A DNA stretch of 64,000 nt from Apostichopus japonicus (lineage: Eukaryota > Echinodermata > Holothuroidea > Aspidochirotida > Stichopodidae): assembly GCF_037975245.1 (NCBI RefSeq), contig NC_092571.1, positions 20,813,417 through 20,877,416 on the forward strand, read 5' to 3'. Positions 36,087 to 47,604 of this stretch are shown here, piece after piece. Position numbers and translations under genes: made by a program. The notes under the pieces are model-generated. The model was not told the DNA's origin and made no database searches. It saw only the letters and a list, made by a program, of their open reading frames with translations. The stretch's first letter is position 1; every line of letters starts with the position of its first letter.

Positions 36087-37119
36087 AGCTGTCCGATTTA
36101 TGCATTCAATTGCAAACAATTGCAAACCGATGCCTGGAATCATGACGGCCTAAAACAGGTCCTTTAGCTTAGATATGCAATTCCAAGTATTTATCATGAT
36201 GTAACTCTAATCCAAAGTATGTTAAGAGTTTTAGAATGTTTGACGGGAATTAATGATCACGTTTGGAAGATCAAATCTGTAATTTGAATTCCTTGACGCC
36301 CAGATCAGGTTAGACAGCTTTAAAGCAGCTTTTGAAGTTAGCTTTAAATTTGATAAAATGTTTTGATGCTGCTTTTCTTACTACTGTACAATCTCAAATC
36401 AATAGAGCTCATTTAGCATGTTCATGTAGATGTTTTCACTGTGTTATATATATACATCACTATGACAAGATCAGACTACACAATGTGGAGGATTGAAACA
36501 ACATTATAATATATTATTATATATATAAGTACTGACTCATTAACCTTCATTTAGTGGCAAAAATCAAGACTCGTGAGTGTCCTAGTGTGATAAATTTCAA
36601 TTATTACAAATGCTGCTTTAAAATGCCACAATTCATGAGCATGCAAATCCCATATGAATACAGCCTACAGAACTAGTCTAGCTATTATTATTATTATTTT
36701 TCCTTTTTTTTTTTAAATTTTAATTTAAGGAACTTTGGCATCATGTCAAAAAAGAAAAGCTACAGGCAGCTGCAAAACTCTGCCCAGCGAGGATGAATCA
36801 AATATCAAACAATAAAGGAATTTATCTGCAAACCTGCAGTACGTGCTTACTGTTGTGAAACTGGAGGGCAGCATAGATTTTTGGCCTATGTGCAACCTGG
36901 AAGCATACACACTGTACAGCTATCCTCTCAACATCATACTTTTGACATGGCCAGGGAATAATTGATCCAACTATTGCATCGTCAAATGCTGTTCAAATAT
37001 GGTCAATTTGCTGTACAAGCCCAAAGATGGATAATGGTTAACTACAAAGGAACCATAGTATTTATTAAATGACAAAAATCAGAGCCTTCGAAACAGATGT
37101 ATACACAAAGTATGAGGAA

Positions 37120-37905
37120 TGAATTATTCCCTGATGATCCCTTAATGAGATGTATTAAATTATTCCCTGATCAGTGATACTTAATCAGATGTATTAAACT
37201 ATTCCCTGATGATCCCTTAATTAGATGTATTAAATTATTCCCTGATCAGTGATACTTTAATCAGATGTATTGAATTATTCCTGATGATTCCTTAATAGAT
37301 TGTATTAAATTATTCCCTGATGATACTTTAATCAGATGTATTAAATTATTCCCTAATGATTCCTTAATAGGATGTATTAAATTATTTCCTGATGATACTT
37401 TAATCAGATGTATTGAATTATTCCCTGATGATCCCTTAATGAGATGTATGAAATTATTCCCTGATCAGTGATACTTTTATCAGATGTATTGAATTATTCC
37501 CTGATGATCCCTTCATGAGATGTATGAAATTATTCCCTGATCAGTGGTACTTTAATCAGATGTATTGAATTATTCCTGATGATTCCTTAATAGGATGTAT
37601 TAAATTATTCCCTGATGATACTTTAATCAGATGTATTAAATTATTCCCTGACAATACCTTAATGAGATGTATTATATTATTCCCTGATCATTGATACTTT
37701 AATCAGATGTATTGAATTATTCCCTAATGATCCCTTAATGAGATGTATTAAATTATTCCCTGATCAGTGATACTTTAATCAGATGTATTGAATTATTCCC
37801 TGATGATCCCTTAATGAGATGTATTAAATTATTCCCTGATCAGTGATACTTTAATCAGATGTACTGAATTATTCCCTGATGATCCCTTAATGAGATGTAT
37901 TAAAC
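37120..37905. repeat. Composite minisatellite, about 36-39-bp half units
   Basis: Two related half units alternate: 'ttccctgatgatcccttaat' and 'ttccctgatcagtgatactt', each followed by '..agatgtatt(a/g)aatta'. They give a 75-77-bp higher-order unit repeated about ten times. AT-rich and non-coding. Confidence 0.94.
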
Positions 37906-40900
37906 TGTCTATAAAGAAACTGGCTTCCAATTCACATTTGTTATTTGAACATTGATAGATTCTGTTATTACAGTCAACCAGGTTTGGGCTTCACTATGAC
38001 TTAATGAAGACTTCTCTATAGATCTACAATATAAAACCAACCCCCCTACCCCTACCCCCACCCCTCCCCTCCACTCCCCCAACCCTCCTTACCTGCATCT
38101 CTGATATAGCAACAATGTATGACCATGGTGTACATGCATGTGTTTGGCACCCTACACAGTAACTACCACAGGTAATGTTCGCAGAATGTACTGGAGAAAG
38201 ATAACCTTTATCTACAAATAAATAGAGCTACAAGATGATATGGAAGAGTACAATGAACCCAGATGATAAATACAGAGCTTATAAATAACAAGAATGCAAA
38301 AATGGAACCAATTTAGTACATATGTGAGCTACATCCCATTAAGAGAGACTATATAATAATTATCTATTAATGTACCAATGGCTGGCTATACCTATGGTGT
38401 GCATGTGCAATAAAATAAGGAACGGATTAACCATAATTATGACTTGAGGCGAATAGGTGATATACTGTACATGAATATCCATAGGGTATAGTGCGGAATA
38501 ACTGTAATCGTCTGTGAATCAGCAAACAGCTGGATGAAAGTTTCTTCAGGAAATAACAATGATTCCATACTAAACTAATGAATATGCATGTACTGTAACT
38601 CTCTTGAAAGTCACTCAAATTGAGACAAGTGTTTATATGGTATTGTCAGGTCACACAAAAAAGCACAGTTTGTAGTTGTAACGTGAGTAGGTGGGCTCGA
38701 ATTATAGGGACCTACAGGGGCAAGGCAACTTTCTAAGGGCAAGTCAGAAATTGGGGTGTCCTCTGAAATGTTAGGACCTCTCAAAGCAAGTTTCAAACTT
38801 TAAAAGGGCAGCAAGCAATCTTTTTTTTCCAATGTGAGAAAACATACACATTGAGATGACAACAACCTGCAACCTTTTTCTTTTCTTGTGTTTTTCTGTT
38901 CTTGACACTACTGAATTAGCATTTCTCAGACAGCAAATCAATACTTCAATGATTACCGATCAAGTTCATCATGCACGCATGCATATCAACTTGTCCAGAG
39001 AGGCACTGCCATTGTTGCCATTGAGTGATTTTTAAAGGTATTACCGTAAGTGGTAGGGCCATTGATTCATCTAAGCCCTAATGAGGTGGTATCAATGTTC
39101 TGTTTCTACTAGATAAGGAGTTCATATCGTCAATATACCAGTGCTAAGAGTTTGAAGCGTGACCTGAAAGTGACATTTAGAGTGGTAGTATTACAAAACT
39201 ATCCCTATAACAGCTGCTTGAATTATAATATAAAATATCATAATCATAGTTTTCATCAAGCATCTTCGGGAGTAAAGGAAGTAATAAGAATTTAGTGAGA
39301 GCTGCATGGATGGATGAGAATAATAATCCTAAAGAAATGATATTACGTCTGTACACTGTAAGCTTATCTTCGTGTGTGGGCATGCACATCTTTCTCAAAA
39401 GTGTCACTGACATTTTGCCTGAAAAATTTACAAACTTGAATCTATTTTTGATGTACTGTTATGAATACAAAGGGAACCACAAAACATTTCAAAGAATCCT
39501 CCAAAGTATTGCAAATATAATGCTATTTTGGGGGGCTTAAATAAGCTCCAATTGAGTTTATTTAAAAACTATAAATAAAAATATGTTCATGCAAGAAAAT
39601 TTCATATCCGGAGAAATCCATCTTACACAAGGATTTTGTTGTTATTATGCATTTAAGTCGATCACAGATAGTAGTCCAGCTAGATCAGAAGAGAGGGAAA
39701 GATGTGAATAGATTCATCTATTGGTAGGATGGCAAAGTGAGTTCCAGTTTTACATATAGATCATATCCAAGGGAACTAACATCTTTGTTTACAAGTTAAA
39801 GATGTTTACACTAACAAGATTCTACATTTCATTTCCACTCAGCACTGTGAATAATTATCTCTTATCATTTAACCTATTTCTAAAAGTTGGAAAGAATTGG
39901 AATTATACTTATCCAAACCCCCCCCCCCCCTCCAACCTTAGACCCAATGATCTCCACTTCTGACCTTTTTTGGCTCATAACTCTCTTTTTTTTTTTCCTT
40001 CATTTGATATTGTGGATTCCCATTTGACTGTTTACAATTACAATTTTTTTCGTTTTTCTTTCATGAATTTAGCACAATTGATCTAAAATTTATCGAAAAA
40101 ATATGAAGAAAAGAAAATAAAATAAAGAAAAGAGACTAATTTCTACCAGACAAACCAATGACTGAAACTACAAGGTACCCTCTGTTATACTACAGAATCC
40201 GCTAAAATCATGAAAACAAAGAGAACGTGAGCAAGAAGAAAGGTAGCTTCCGAAAATACATACACCGTAAGGATGTTTAAGAATGGAATGATGTGTTGAG
40301 TATACGTGCATGCAACCCCTGCACTACCCCAGTGGCGTAACCAAGGTACATGAAATGCTCCCAGAGCCAGCTGACCTTAAACTGAGGTCTTGTTGAATAT
40401 TCATATCACTAGACGTTATGCAGATTTTCATTTCTTTTTGTCCTTAACGTTCGCATAACAACCTACCAAATTATATCAAATCATTGCTTTGAAATACCGT
40501 TTATGACATTTAATACTAACATGTGTATGTATTCAATTTCAGACATTTTTGTAAAAAAAACCTTATCAAATTTTATATCAAAAATACTCTTGTTTAAAGC
40601 TATATAATCACCAAAATGAAAGAAATTCACTTAAGATTAGAAAATCAGGATTTCTCAGTTGAATTCATCCCCACAAAAATACCAAGATATATTGGTAACT
40701 GACTACACAAGTACATGCGGTACATGAAATGAAGCAAAGATATAGGTTACTGTTAAGTCTAATAGTTACTTGCTACAACTGAATCTGTATAATATGAAAA
40801 TGAGATGACTATATAATATAGGCTAACATCAGTCATTAATCCATACCAACCACCCACAAAAGTCTGCGAAAACCAACATTTTACCATTTTACCTTCCCAT

Positions 40901-41289
40901 TTTCCACACAGCCCTATCTCTGTCTCTCTCATCTTCCTCCCAATCTGCTCCTCTTTCTCTCTCTTCCGCTCCTTCCCCCAGCCCACCCCCCTCCCCCCTT
41001 ACACCCTCTTTTCACTCCTATCTCTCTCCCTATCCTTGTTCCTCCTCACCAAAATTTGACGAGCTTCATGACAAGAAATCACCATTTGCTTAACCTAAAA
41101 ATTTGCTTTAGGATTCAGCCTGTAGGTTTTACATCTCTCTTTAAAAAGTTTTTAGAGTCCCTCCTTTTTCTTTAACCCCTTAAAAGCTGGTTACACCACT
41201 GAACCCATGAAAATAGGCAAAAAAGAAGAATAGATGACATAAGAATAGTTTGCGATGACGGAAGCAAGAATTAGAGAAACAATCCATAC

Positions 41290-41313
41290 CTGGCTTGTCG
41301 CATTTAACGACGT
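41290..41313 (-). CDS. HSPG2: Perlecan exon E6: 24-nt microexon
   Basis: This 24-nt exon is class 1-1, with acceptor TTAAATTTTTCCAG after a long pyrimidine tract and donor AAGCCAG|GTATGG. Joined to E5 and E7 it gives PN-VVKCDKP-V, adding a cysteine to the short Cys-rich module of E5. Phases match on both sides. E5 to E7 would also stay in frame, so it could be a cassette. Support is the pair of strong splice sites, the phase fit and the added cysteine; there is no independent proof of use. Very short exons of this kind are usually missed by automated annotation. Confidence 0.65.
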
Positions 41314-43418
41314 CTGGAAAAATTTAAGAAACAGAAAGTTGTCAGGAAAGTACTCCAAAGAACAGAGCTGCACTTTTTGCTAAAAAAAAGTATTATTTGC
41401 AGTTTTATGATGAATGCATGAAGATATTGGCAACTATTGCACCCTGATGGCAACACCTTAAAAATGTTGAGAAAATATTTTCATCATGAAAGCTGCAAAA
41501 ACAAGGGTCAATAAGAATGCATTTGTTCCAAACAACCAGCAAAATTTAGAAAATTAGAATATAAGATATTATACATATTTTTCGGTTGCAACCAGAGCAA
41601 TACATCGGCAACTTGTTAATATATGTACAGACATTTGCCTTCAGAAATGTACCCATATCTGATCGATGGGCAACCCTCACCACAGATTGGACGCGAAAAG
41701 CAATTAGAAGGGTACACGACTATTTTACTCGACCAAGTCACTTATTCAAATCACATTAAAAGTGGGAAGTTTCCCTTCGGCAATAACTGTGCATGGCATT
41801 CTGGTCAGTGCCCTAACACTAAGCATATTGTATGTGCACAGTGCTGTACCATGCACTAAAATATTACAATTAGGACTGTGATCTATCAACGATGTCATCT
41901 GACTTTTATGCCAATGTTTATTAAAATTGCTCATGCACTATTTTTACATTAATTGGGGGGGGGGGGGTTCATGACACACAAACAATGAACAGAGCTATGG
42001 TATTACATATACATGTGTCAAAATTCTTAATTGCTAATTTGAAGTAATGCAGCACCTACTGTAATAGCTTCCTACTGATTAAAGGCAAATTAATAAACCA
42101 CGCCTAAACATTAAAGTGAAAACATCCATAGGTCTGTATTGCTTCAAACACCAATCCTACATTTGCCAATCCCTGCTCTGCCCATCCTCTGGAAAATCAG
42201 GAGTAGTAAAATAAAAGAGTTACCAAAACTGTGTTCTCTCATTTTAAAATGAAACAAATCTGTAAGCAAACTGCTTAACCACTAAAGACCCTGTTTCAGC
42301 GTCTGTGTAAATTTAGAGGGCCTGACATTTCGATCCCCTCTCATTTTAAACGGAATTAACCAGTTCTATCTTGACAGGTTTTGAACTGGTTAACCTGTTG
42401 ATTCCTGTTATGGTATACCGTTGGAACAAGTTAATTCTTTGGGCGAATAATCGGTTATCAAAGATATTTTGGCCCCTTCTGGATATGTTCCTGCGAATGT
42501 CCGTGCTTACAAACACTTGATTATTCCAATAGAGAGTTGTTTGTGTCACGTCAGTTAAACGCCTAATGAACATCGGTTGTTTTGTACAACTCTGATGTTT
42601 TGGTGAAAAATTGCAGAGATTTTGGTGGACTTTTCTTTTTCTGTCTTCGCGATCTATCAGTTGAGTATCTGATATCATAAGACTGCAAAGTCAATGAAAT
42701 TTGCATGCAAGCATACATATTACTGAAGTAGCAAACTGATACTGTACACGATATTTAAACCTTACTATGGGTGAAAAGCATAACCTGATGCAGTCTGTAC
42801 ACATAACCATCTCTTTCAGACACTGATCCAGGGAAGTGTTGGGGATTGTACACTCCTCCCCCCCCCCCCACCTCATCCCATCCTATCCCTCTTTCTCTAG
42901 CTCACAATGCAAAAGTAGTTAGAAGTACAGCTTGCATTTTACAGCTTGCATTTTGAGCTCATTATAGACCTAATTTCATGTCTAAATATGTCTCAGAATT
43001 CACCATTTTGACATGTGAAATTTTACATTTCTCGGCTTCCAAATCTGCCCCCTTAATGACACTTTTACATGTTAATTTTAGTAACAATATGAGCTTGTTT
43101 TGCAAGGTTTCTTTATATTTTTCCCTTTGCCATTCTATTATTAGTAACAAATCACATTCAGACATCAACATCATGATTACAACGTTTCCTAACATATCTG
43201 ACCACATTTTGGCTCAGAGTGGATTGGAATTTAAGATATCTGTATATGAAGTTTTACTCTTTCATGAGTGTAGTGAATGTCAACATGTGTTGACTCAAAT
43301 ATTACAGCCCCATTGAAGAATGTCTCAGTTAATTGCTGCAAAATACTTAGGAGTAGACAATGTGCCTCCACAAGAGGCTGGACCTATGTTGTATTTTGCA
43401 TTTCTATCCGCAGAATAT

Positions 43419-43768
43419 TTAAATACACATTAACATCTGTGTCGTCCCCAATGATAGATGAATCCATGTGAAAAAAATGGTTTTAAAAATTTATAATTGA
43501 TTATCAGAAATCAAATTTAAAGTCACTCAAAGGGTTTGACAGATTAGGTATTGATGTCATTGATGACCATATACTTAACAAGCTGTCATTTTAAACACAT
43601 TGATATCTGTGTGGTCCCCCAATGATACATAAATATTCATAATGGTGAAAAAAAATGGTTTTAAAAATTTGTAATTGATTATCAGAAATCAAATTTAAAG
43701 TTACACAAATGGTTTGACAGTTATGTATTGAAGTCATTGATGACCATATACTTAACAAGCTGTAATTT
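43419..43768. repeat. Tandem duplication of about 172 bp
   Basis: Two adjacent copies share 'atggttttaaaaatttataa', 'ttgattatcagaaatcaaat' and 'atgaccatatacttaacaag' in order, with small differences. Confidence 0.92.
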
Positions 43769-45070
43769 TATTTTAATTTAAATTTTTCTTAACGTTTGTG
43801 AAATCAGCTTTGATATCTGGCAGCCTACATCACATACAACAATAACAACAGAAACTGCTTCCATGTTTAACTGTCCAATGAACCTATTGTATTAACCAAA
43901 GAAACTAAAGTTGAGAAGAAAATACACAGAATCAAGAAATGAACTATAAATTTAGTCAAATAAGGAAGAAGTTCCCCGAAAATGACCGATACATCTTTTA
44001 CCGTCATCATATTTTCGATATTCGCGATTTTCTTCACTGTAACTGTGTGATATAAAGTTTCAAGCATGACATTCCTCGATATCTCGGAATTATTTTCACG
44101 GTTGGAATCTGCAGAATATTTCTTATAAAACAATTGATATTATATAGCAGAATGATAAATTAAAAGGTGAAGTTTAATTAAAGACAAGGAGTGGAAAGAA
44201 CGTTGGACAGCATCCACACAATGTCGGTCACCTGGAATGTTACAGAATGTACCACAAAAAGGAGTCTTTGTTGGGTAGAGGAATGAGTGGGCTGTGACAA
44301 AGAGACAGGGGTAAGAGGCACAAGTTGGGGTGGGCGGGGGTACATGAGTAAGCTGAATGGGTAAGGTATTGAAGGAATAGGGTGAACAATTGCAGAACAG
44401 TTTACTTTGGGTTTGCAAACACCAATTATGATATTCGTCTGCTCGTCCTCGAAAAATCAAAGCCTTCTCAGATTTTGACAAGGATAAAATGCACAGAGTT
44501 GAAAAGGATGTAAATTTGACTCCATAAACAATTGTACATTGCTATTCACTGTGAAACAAATAACTCCATGTAAAGTGAATTGGAATCGAAGCACTTAATG
44601 AAAGCAGTATATAAACAGACAGCAGAAATGCAATGTACAGTAGTAAACAATGTAGTAAACTGCAAACGAAGAAAAAGAGTACCCATCTGAGGCAAAATTA
44701 ACGATGACATAAATTACAACATGAATTAACGATGACATCAAAATGAACTAAGAAAGAAGGAAATTCAACAGATTCCACCATATTTCCTTTTGTTTTTGAG
44801 TAAGAAGCTATCCAACCGCAAGAATAATATCAGATACCATGTGAAGGTGGCGTTCATTGAACCGACCAAGGAGCAGAACGAAAAAGGAGACATCATGCAC
44901 TAATTTTATTAAGAATGGAAGTAGAAGGGGGGGCAGCAAGGGGGGTTAGGCAGGTAAAGTTATTAAGTATTAACAAGTGTGAGTTTGGATCTTCTTTTGT
45001 GAGATTTGTTGGTTCTGCATGAGGCAGGTATGACATGTCAAGTAGATGTGAGGTGTACAGCAGTTAAAGG

Positions 45071-45361
45071 AGTTGTTTGTATTTGACGAGATAAATGTCC
45101 AGGGGTTGTTTGTATTTGACAGTATAATTGTCCTGGGGTTGTTTGTATTTGACAGGATATGTCCAGAAGTTGTGTATTTGACAGGATAGATGTCCAGGAG
45201 TTCTTTGTATTTGACGGGGTAGATGTCCAGGAGTTGTTTGTATTTGGCAAGATAACTGTCCAGGGGTTGTTTGTATTTGACAGGATAAATGTCCAGGTGT
45301 TGTTTGTATTTGACCGGATAAATGTCCAGGAGTGGTTTGTATTTGACACGATAAATGCAAA
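45071..45361. repeat. 33-bp minisatellite, about 9 units
   Basis: The unit, marked by 'ttgtttgtatttgacaggat' and 'aaatgtccaggg', repeats about nine times. Because 33 is a multiple of three, it leaves long open frames in several phases on both strands. Those frames are repeat artefacts. Confidence 0.93.
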
Positions 45362-45984
45362 CAGATGAACCTGTAGTCCACAAATAGTGAATTAAACATA
45401 AAATGTAAACAAAATGAAATGATAAAACATTCTTCACTCAATGACTATGTTATGTAAAAGAACTGTTTGGTTTTGTCTGTAGTTGTAGCAGGAATGCTAA
45501 CATGTTGTAAACATAAGTGGTTGTGAGGAAGTGTACAGCAGTCATGGGGGAATATTTTAAATTTGACAGCATGTATAAATGTATTAACGTCTGTGGGAGT
45601 CTTTTGCCATCAATAACGAAAACAAACGCTAATTTATTTTGGCACAAAATGTAACAGAAACGATATAACAAAGAAAACATTCAACATATACATAAACTTT
45701 GCTCCTAGAAGGAAGTTTTGCGAGTGGAGAAGATCCTGTTAGGATCAAAAGATCACAATCTCTAAATTCTGAATGCTTTACCTATATGCGTGGTATTTGT
45801 ATTAAACAAAAGGTATTGAACACGTTAATCTTTGTCATTTTTGAGTCATATTCAAATGAATAATTTCAAGATCCACCTCTATGAAACAGATATTTATTCC
45901 CATCCAAACCCCAAAATATGCAACAATGCTAACGATGAGGTCTGTAAATAAAGAATGAGAAACATGTTCTACCTTGTTCTGCCT

Positions 45985-46060
45985 CTTCTCCCCTCCCTTT
46001 CCTTCCCCTCCCCAACCCCCACCCCTCCCCAACCCCCCACCCCACCCCTTCCTTCTTTCA
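45985..46060 (-). promoter_or_regulatory. G-run cluster 30-110 nt after the E5 donor
   Basis: On the transcript strand about ten runs of three or more G follow the E5 donor closely. Intronic G runs near a 5' splice site are known binding sites for hnRNP H/F and often help exon definition. Here they would act on the small E5 exon just before the microexon. The role is inferred; the G runs are plain. Confidence 0.45.
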
Positions 46061-46092
46061 TTCCTACCGTTTGAAAGGAATGAAGCACTTAC

Positions 46093-46167
46093 TTGGTATA
46101 CATGTATGACCTGACAGAGTAGCTTTGCAGTCAAAATCTTCGCCACAGTCGGCAAACTCACAAGCAT
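46093..46167 (-). CDS. HSPG2: Perlecan exon E5: short Cys-rich module after SEA
   Basis: The exon is 75 nt, class 1-1, with acceptor TTCTTTTGTAG and donor ATACCAA|GTAAGT. It encodes ACEFADCGEDFDC and then KATLSGHTCIP, with four cysteines; E6 adds a fifth. Spacing C-x3-C-x5-C-x8-C is like the first part of an EGF or follistatin-type module, but a complete family pattern is not present. Vertebrate perlecan, as I know it, passes from SEA straight to the LDLa modules, so this insert seems lineage-specific. It is joined in phase to SEA exon E4, giving SYTLVS-N-ACEF. Confidence 0.85.
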
Positions 46168-47446
46168 CTACAAAAGAAAGAAAAAAATCCAATAAGAATT
46201 GAACATGATTATAAATGCCAGGTAATTCAAAGTTGTTGAGAAAGAATTTCAGCACTGAACTGAGACTCCACAACTTTAGAAAATACTCAATACCTGGCTC
46301 AACTCTTAACACTACACTTTTTTTTTTTAAAACATACTGTTAGGGTTACTTAATTTGAGCACTCTGTTCCCATCCCTGCCTCCCTCCCTTAACCCCCCCC
46401 CCCTCCTTCAGAATCCCATAGACCCATTATCATTTAACAAAAGTAGTTATGAAAAGTAGGAAAAAAAGCCAAACAAATTTTCACCAGCTTGTACGTGATT
46501 AATAACAAAGAGATCAAGAGAAGCAAACAAAAATGAAAGAAGAATTAGGTGCCATTTTAAGAATTAAAAGTAAATAAAAGATCCCCTTTAAGACTTTACG
46601 AAGGAGACCCTTGGCAAAGTACCCACAATTCTCCTTGTCTGTTTGGATCCCTCACATATTTCCACTCCCCTACCTTCCTACCTCCCACCCCCCCTCACCC
46701 ACCCCTGCAATGACATGAAAAGTTTTTCTATTTCAAATACCTGGATACATTACCATCAACCATTTCCAAAAACCACTTATATCACTGATCATGTGACGCA
46801 TGTTATCTTCTATGTGCAAACCACATAATGCTGTTATTTCTCCCCTCCGCCCCCTCCCCCCATTCAGGTGCAATAAGCTGGCAATTTCTCTCAACCATTT
46901 AGTTACAAAAACCAAACTCTGTCCTGATTCTTATGCGAAAGTAGGTTCTAAGGCTAGATAAATCTACTACACTGTACACTATTCGTGTGTTAATTAGTTC
47001 TAAGGGTACCTCTTGACGTCTGGTTGAACAAGGAACAGACTTTTTCCCCTCCAGTTTCTTTAAAACATCTACTACACAGGGGCGTAGCGAGGAATTTGCC
47101 AAGGGAGTGGCGAAACTTGTAAGCAAACTATCTAAGCGTAGCGCCACCATGAGTTGGCGCGAAGCGTAGAAGAAAATTTCGGCCGAAAATGCCTCCTAAA
47201 TCGCTGGAAATGCCACTTCCCAGGCCTTGCAAGTTGCATCTAAGCATGTTTAATTTTGAAATTACTAGCGATATCATAAAAAAATACAAAAAATATGCTC
47301 AGTGGGGGGGCGGTCGCCCCCTTTGCCCCCACCCCCTTGGCTACGCGCCTGCTACCACGACACACAAAACATACCAAATAGCAGTCACACTCTGCTGTTT
47401 TGATAAATAAATTTAATTAGCTGGCTAAATTGGAGTAGGTTCTTAC
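46168..47446 (-). other. Intron E4-E5
   Basis: This 1.3-kb intron holds the 275-bp inverted-repeat element at 47077-47351 and C-rich tracts near 46385-46398 and 46685-46705. Confidence 0.75.
47077..47351. mobile_element. MITE-like element (CAGGGGCGTAGC ends)
   Basis: The left end CAGGGGCGTAGCGAGG and the reverse complement of the right end, CAGGCGCGTAGCCAAGG, form an imperfect terminal inverted repeat. A GC-rich inner end contains oligo-G and oligo-C. The 275-bp length and lack of a gene fit a non-autonomous DNA element. It sits about 95 bp downstream of the E4 donor. Confidence 0.65.
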
Positions 47447-47604
47447 TTGACACTAAGGTGTATGAGAGTTGATTGCTCAAGACTCTTAGATTGCCCAGGC
47501 TGCCTCTCCCCACCGAACCTGTCAGAACTTTTAGAAGTTGATCATCGTTAAAGTAAGACTCGGTGCCCAAGTCAATGTGGATCTCGACTCCATAGTCAGA
47601 CTCT
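47447..47604 (-). CDS. HSPG2: Perlecan exon E4: C-terminal part of SEA domain
   Basis: The exon is 158 nt, phase 2 in and phase 1 out, with acceptor TTTAACGCAG and donor GTGTCAA|GTAAGA. It encodes ESDYGVEIHIDLGTESYFND, DQLLKVLTGSVGRGSLGN and LRVLSNQLSYTLVS. The pattern of a strand 'V-E-I-x-I-D-L-G', a helix and then 'GSV-x-x-G' and a final strand fits the second half of a SEA domain and the corresponding part of perlecan domain I. The mucin-type G-S self-cleavage motif before the 'V-E-I' strand is not visible, so autoproteolysis is not expected. Confidence 0.92.

Larger units (their letters stand above)
27674..41289 (-). other. Intron E6-E7 (13.6 kb)
   Basis: This is the largest intron. It contains inverted-repeat elements (31832-32085, 33128-33681, 35717-36086), a composite minisatellite (37120-37905), C-rich tracts (29408-29420, 33960-33973, 38040-38085, 39918-39930) and long AT-rich stretches in which I see nothing (28000-29400, 34000-35700, 38100-39900). 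If the first-exon reading of E7 is right, its proximal part could hold a promoter, but I recognise no clear core element. Confidence 0.7.
41314..46092 (-). other. Intron E5-E6
   Basis: This 4.8-kb intron contains a G-rich pre-mRNA stretch close to the E5 donor (45985-46060), a 33-bp minisatellite (45071-45361), a tandem duplication (43419-43768), and oligo-G/C tracts near 41955 and 42858. Open frames at 42346-42678 and 42962-43207 on minus and 42978-43316 on plus match nothing I know. Confidence 0.7.

Noticed and set aside
42346-43316. Possible transposase or reverse-transcriptase fragments (frames at 42346-42678, 42962-43207 and 42978-43316)
   Set aside because: I find no DDE, RT or other motif and the frames overlap on both strands.
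44970-45441. Minus-strand 103-155-codon frames with repeated SNTNN or QIQTTPGHL motifs
   Set aside because: The 33-bp minisatellite is a multiple of three and opens several frames at once; no gene evidence.
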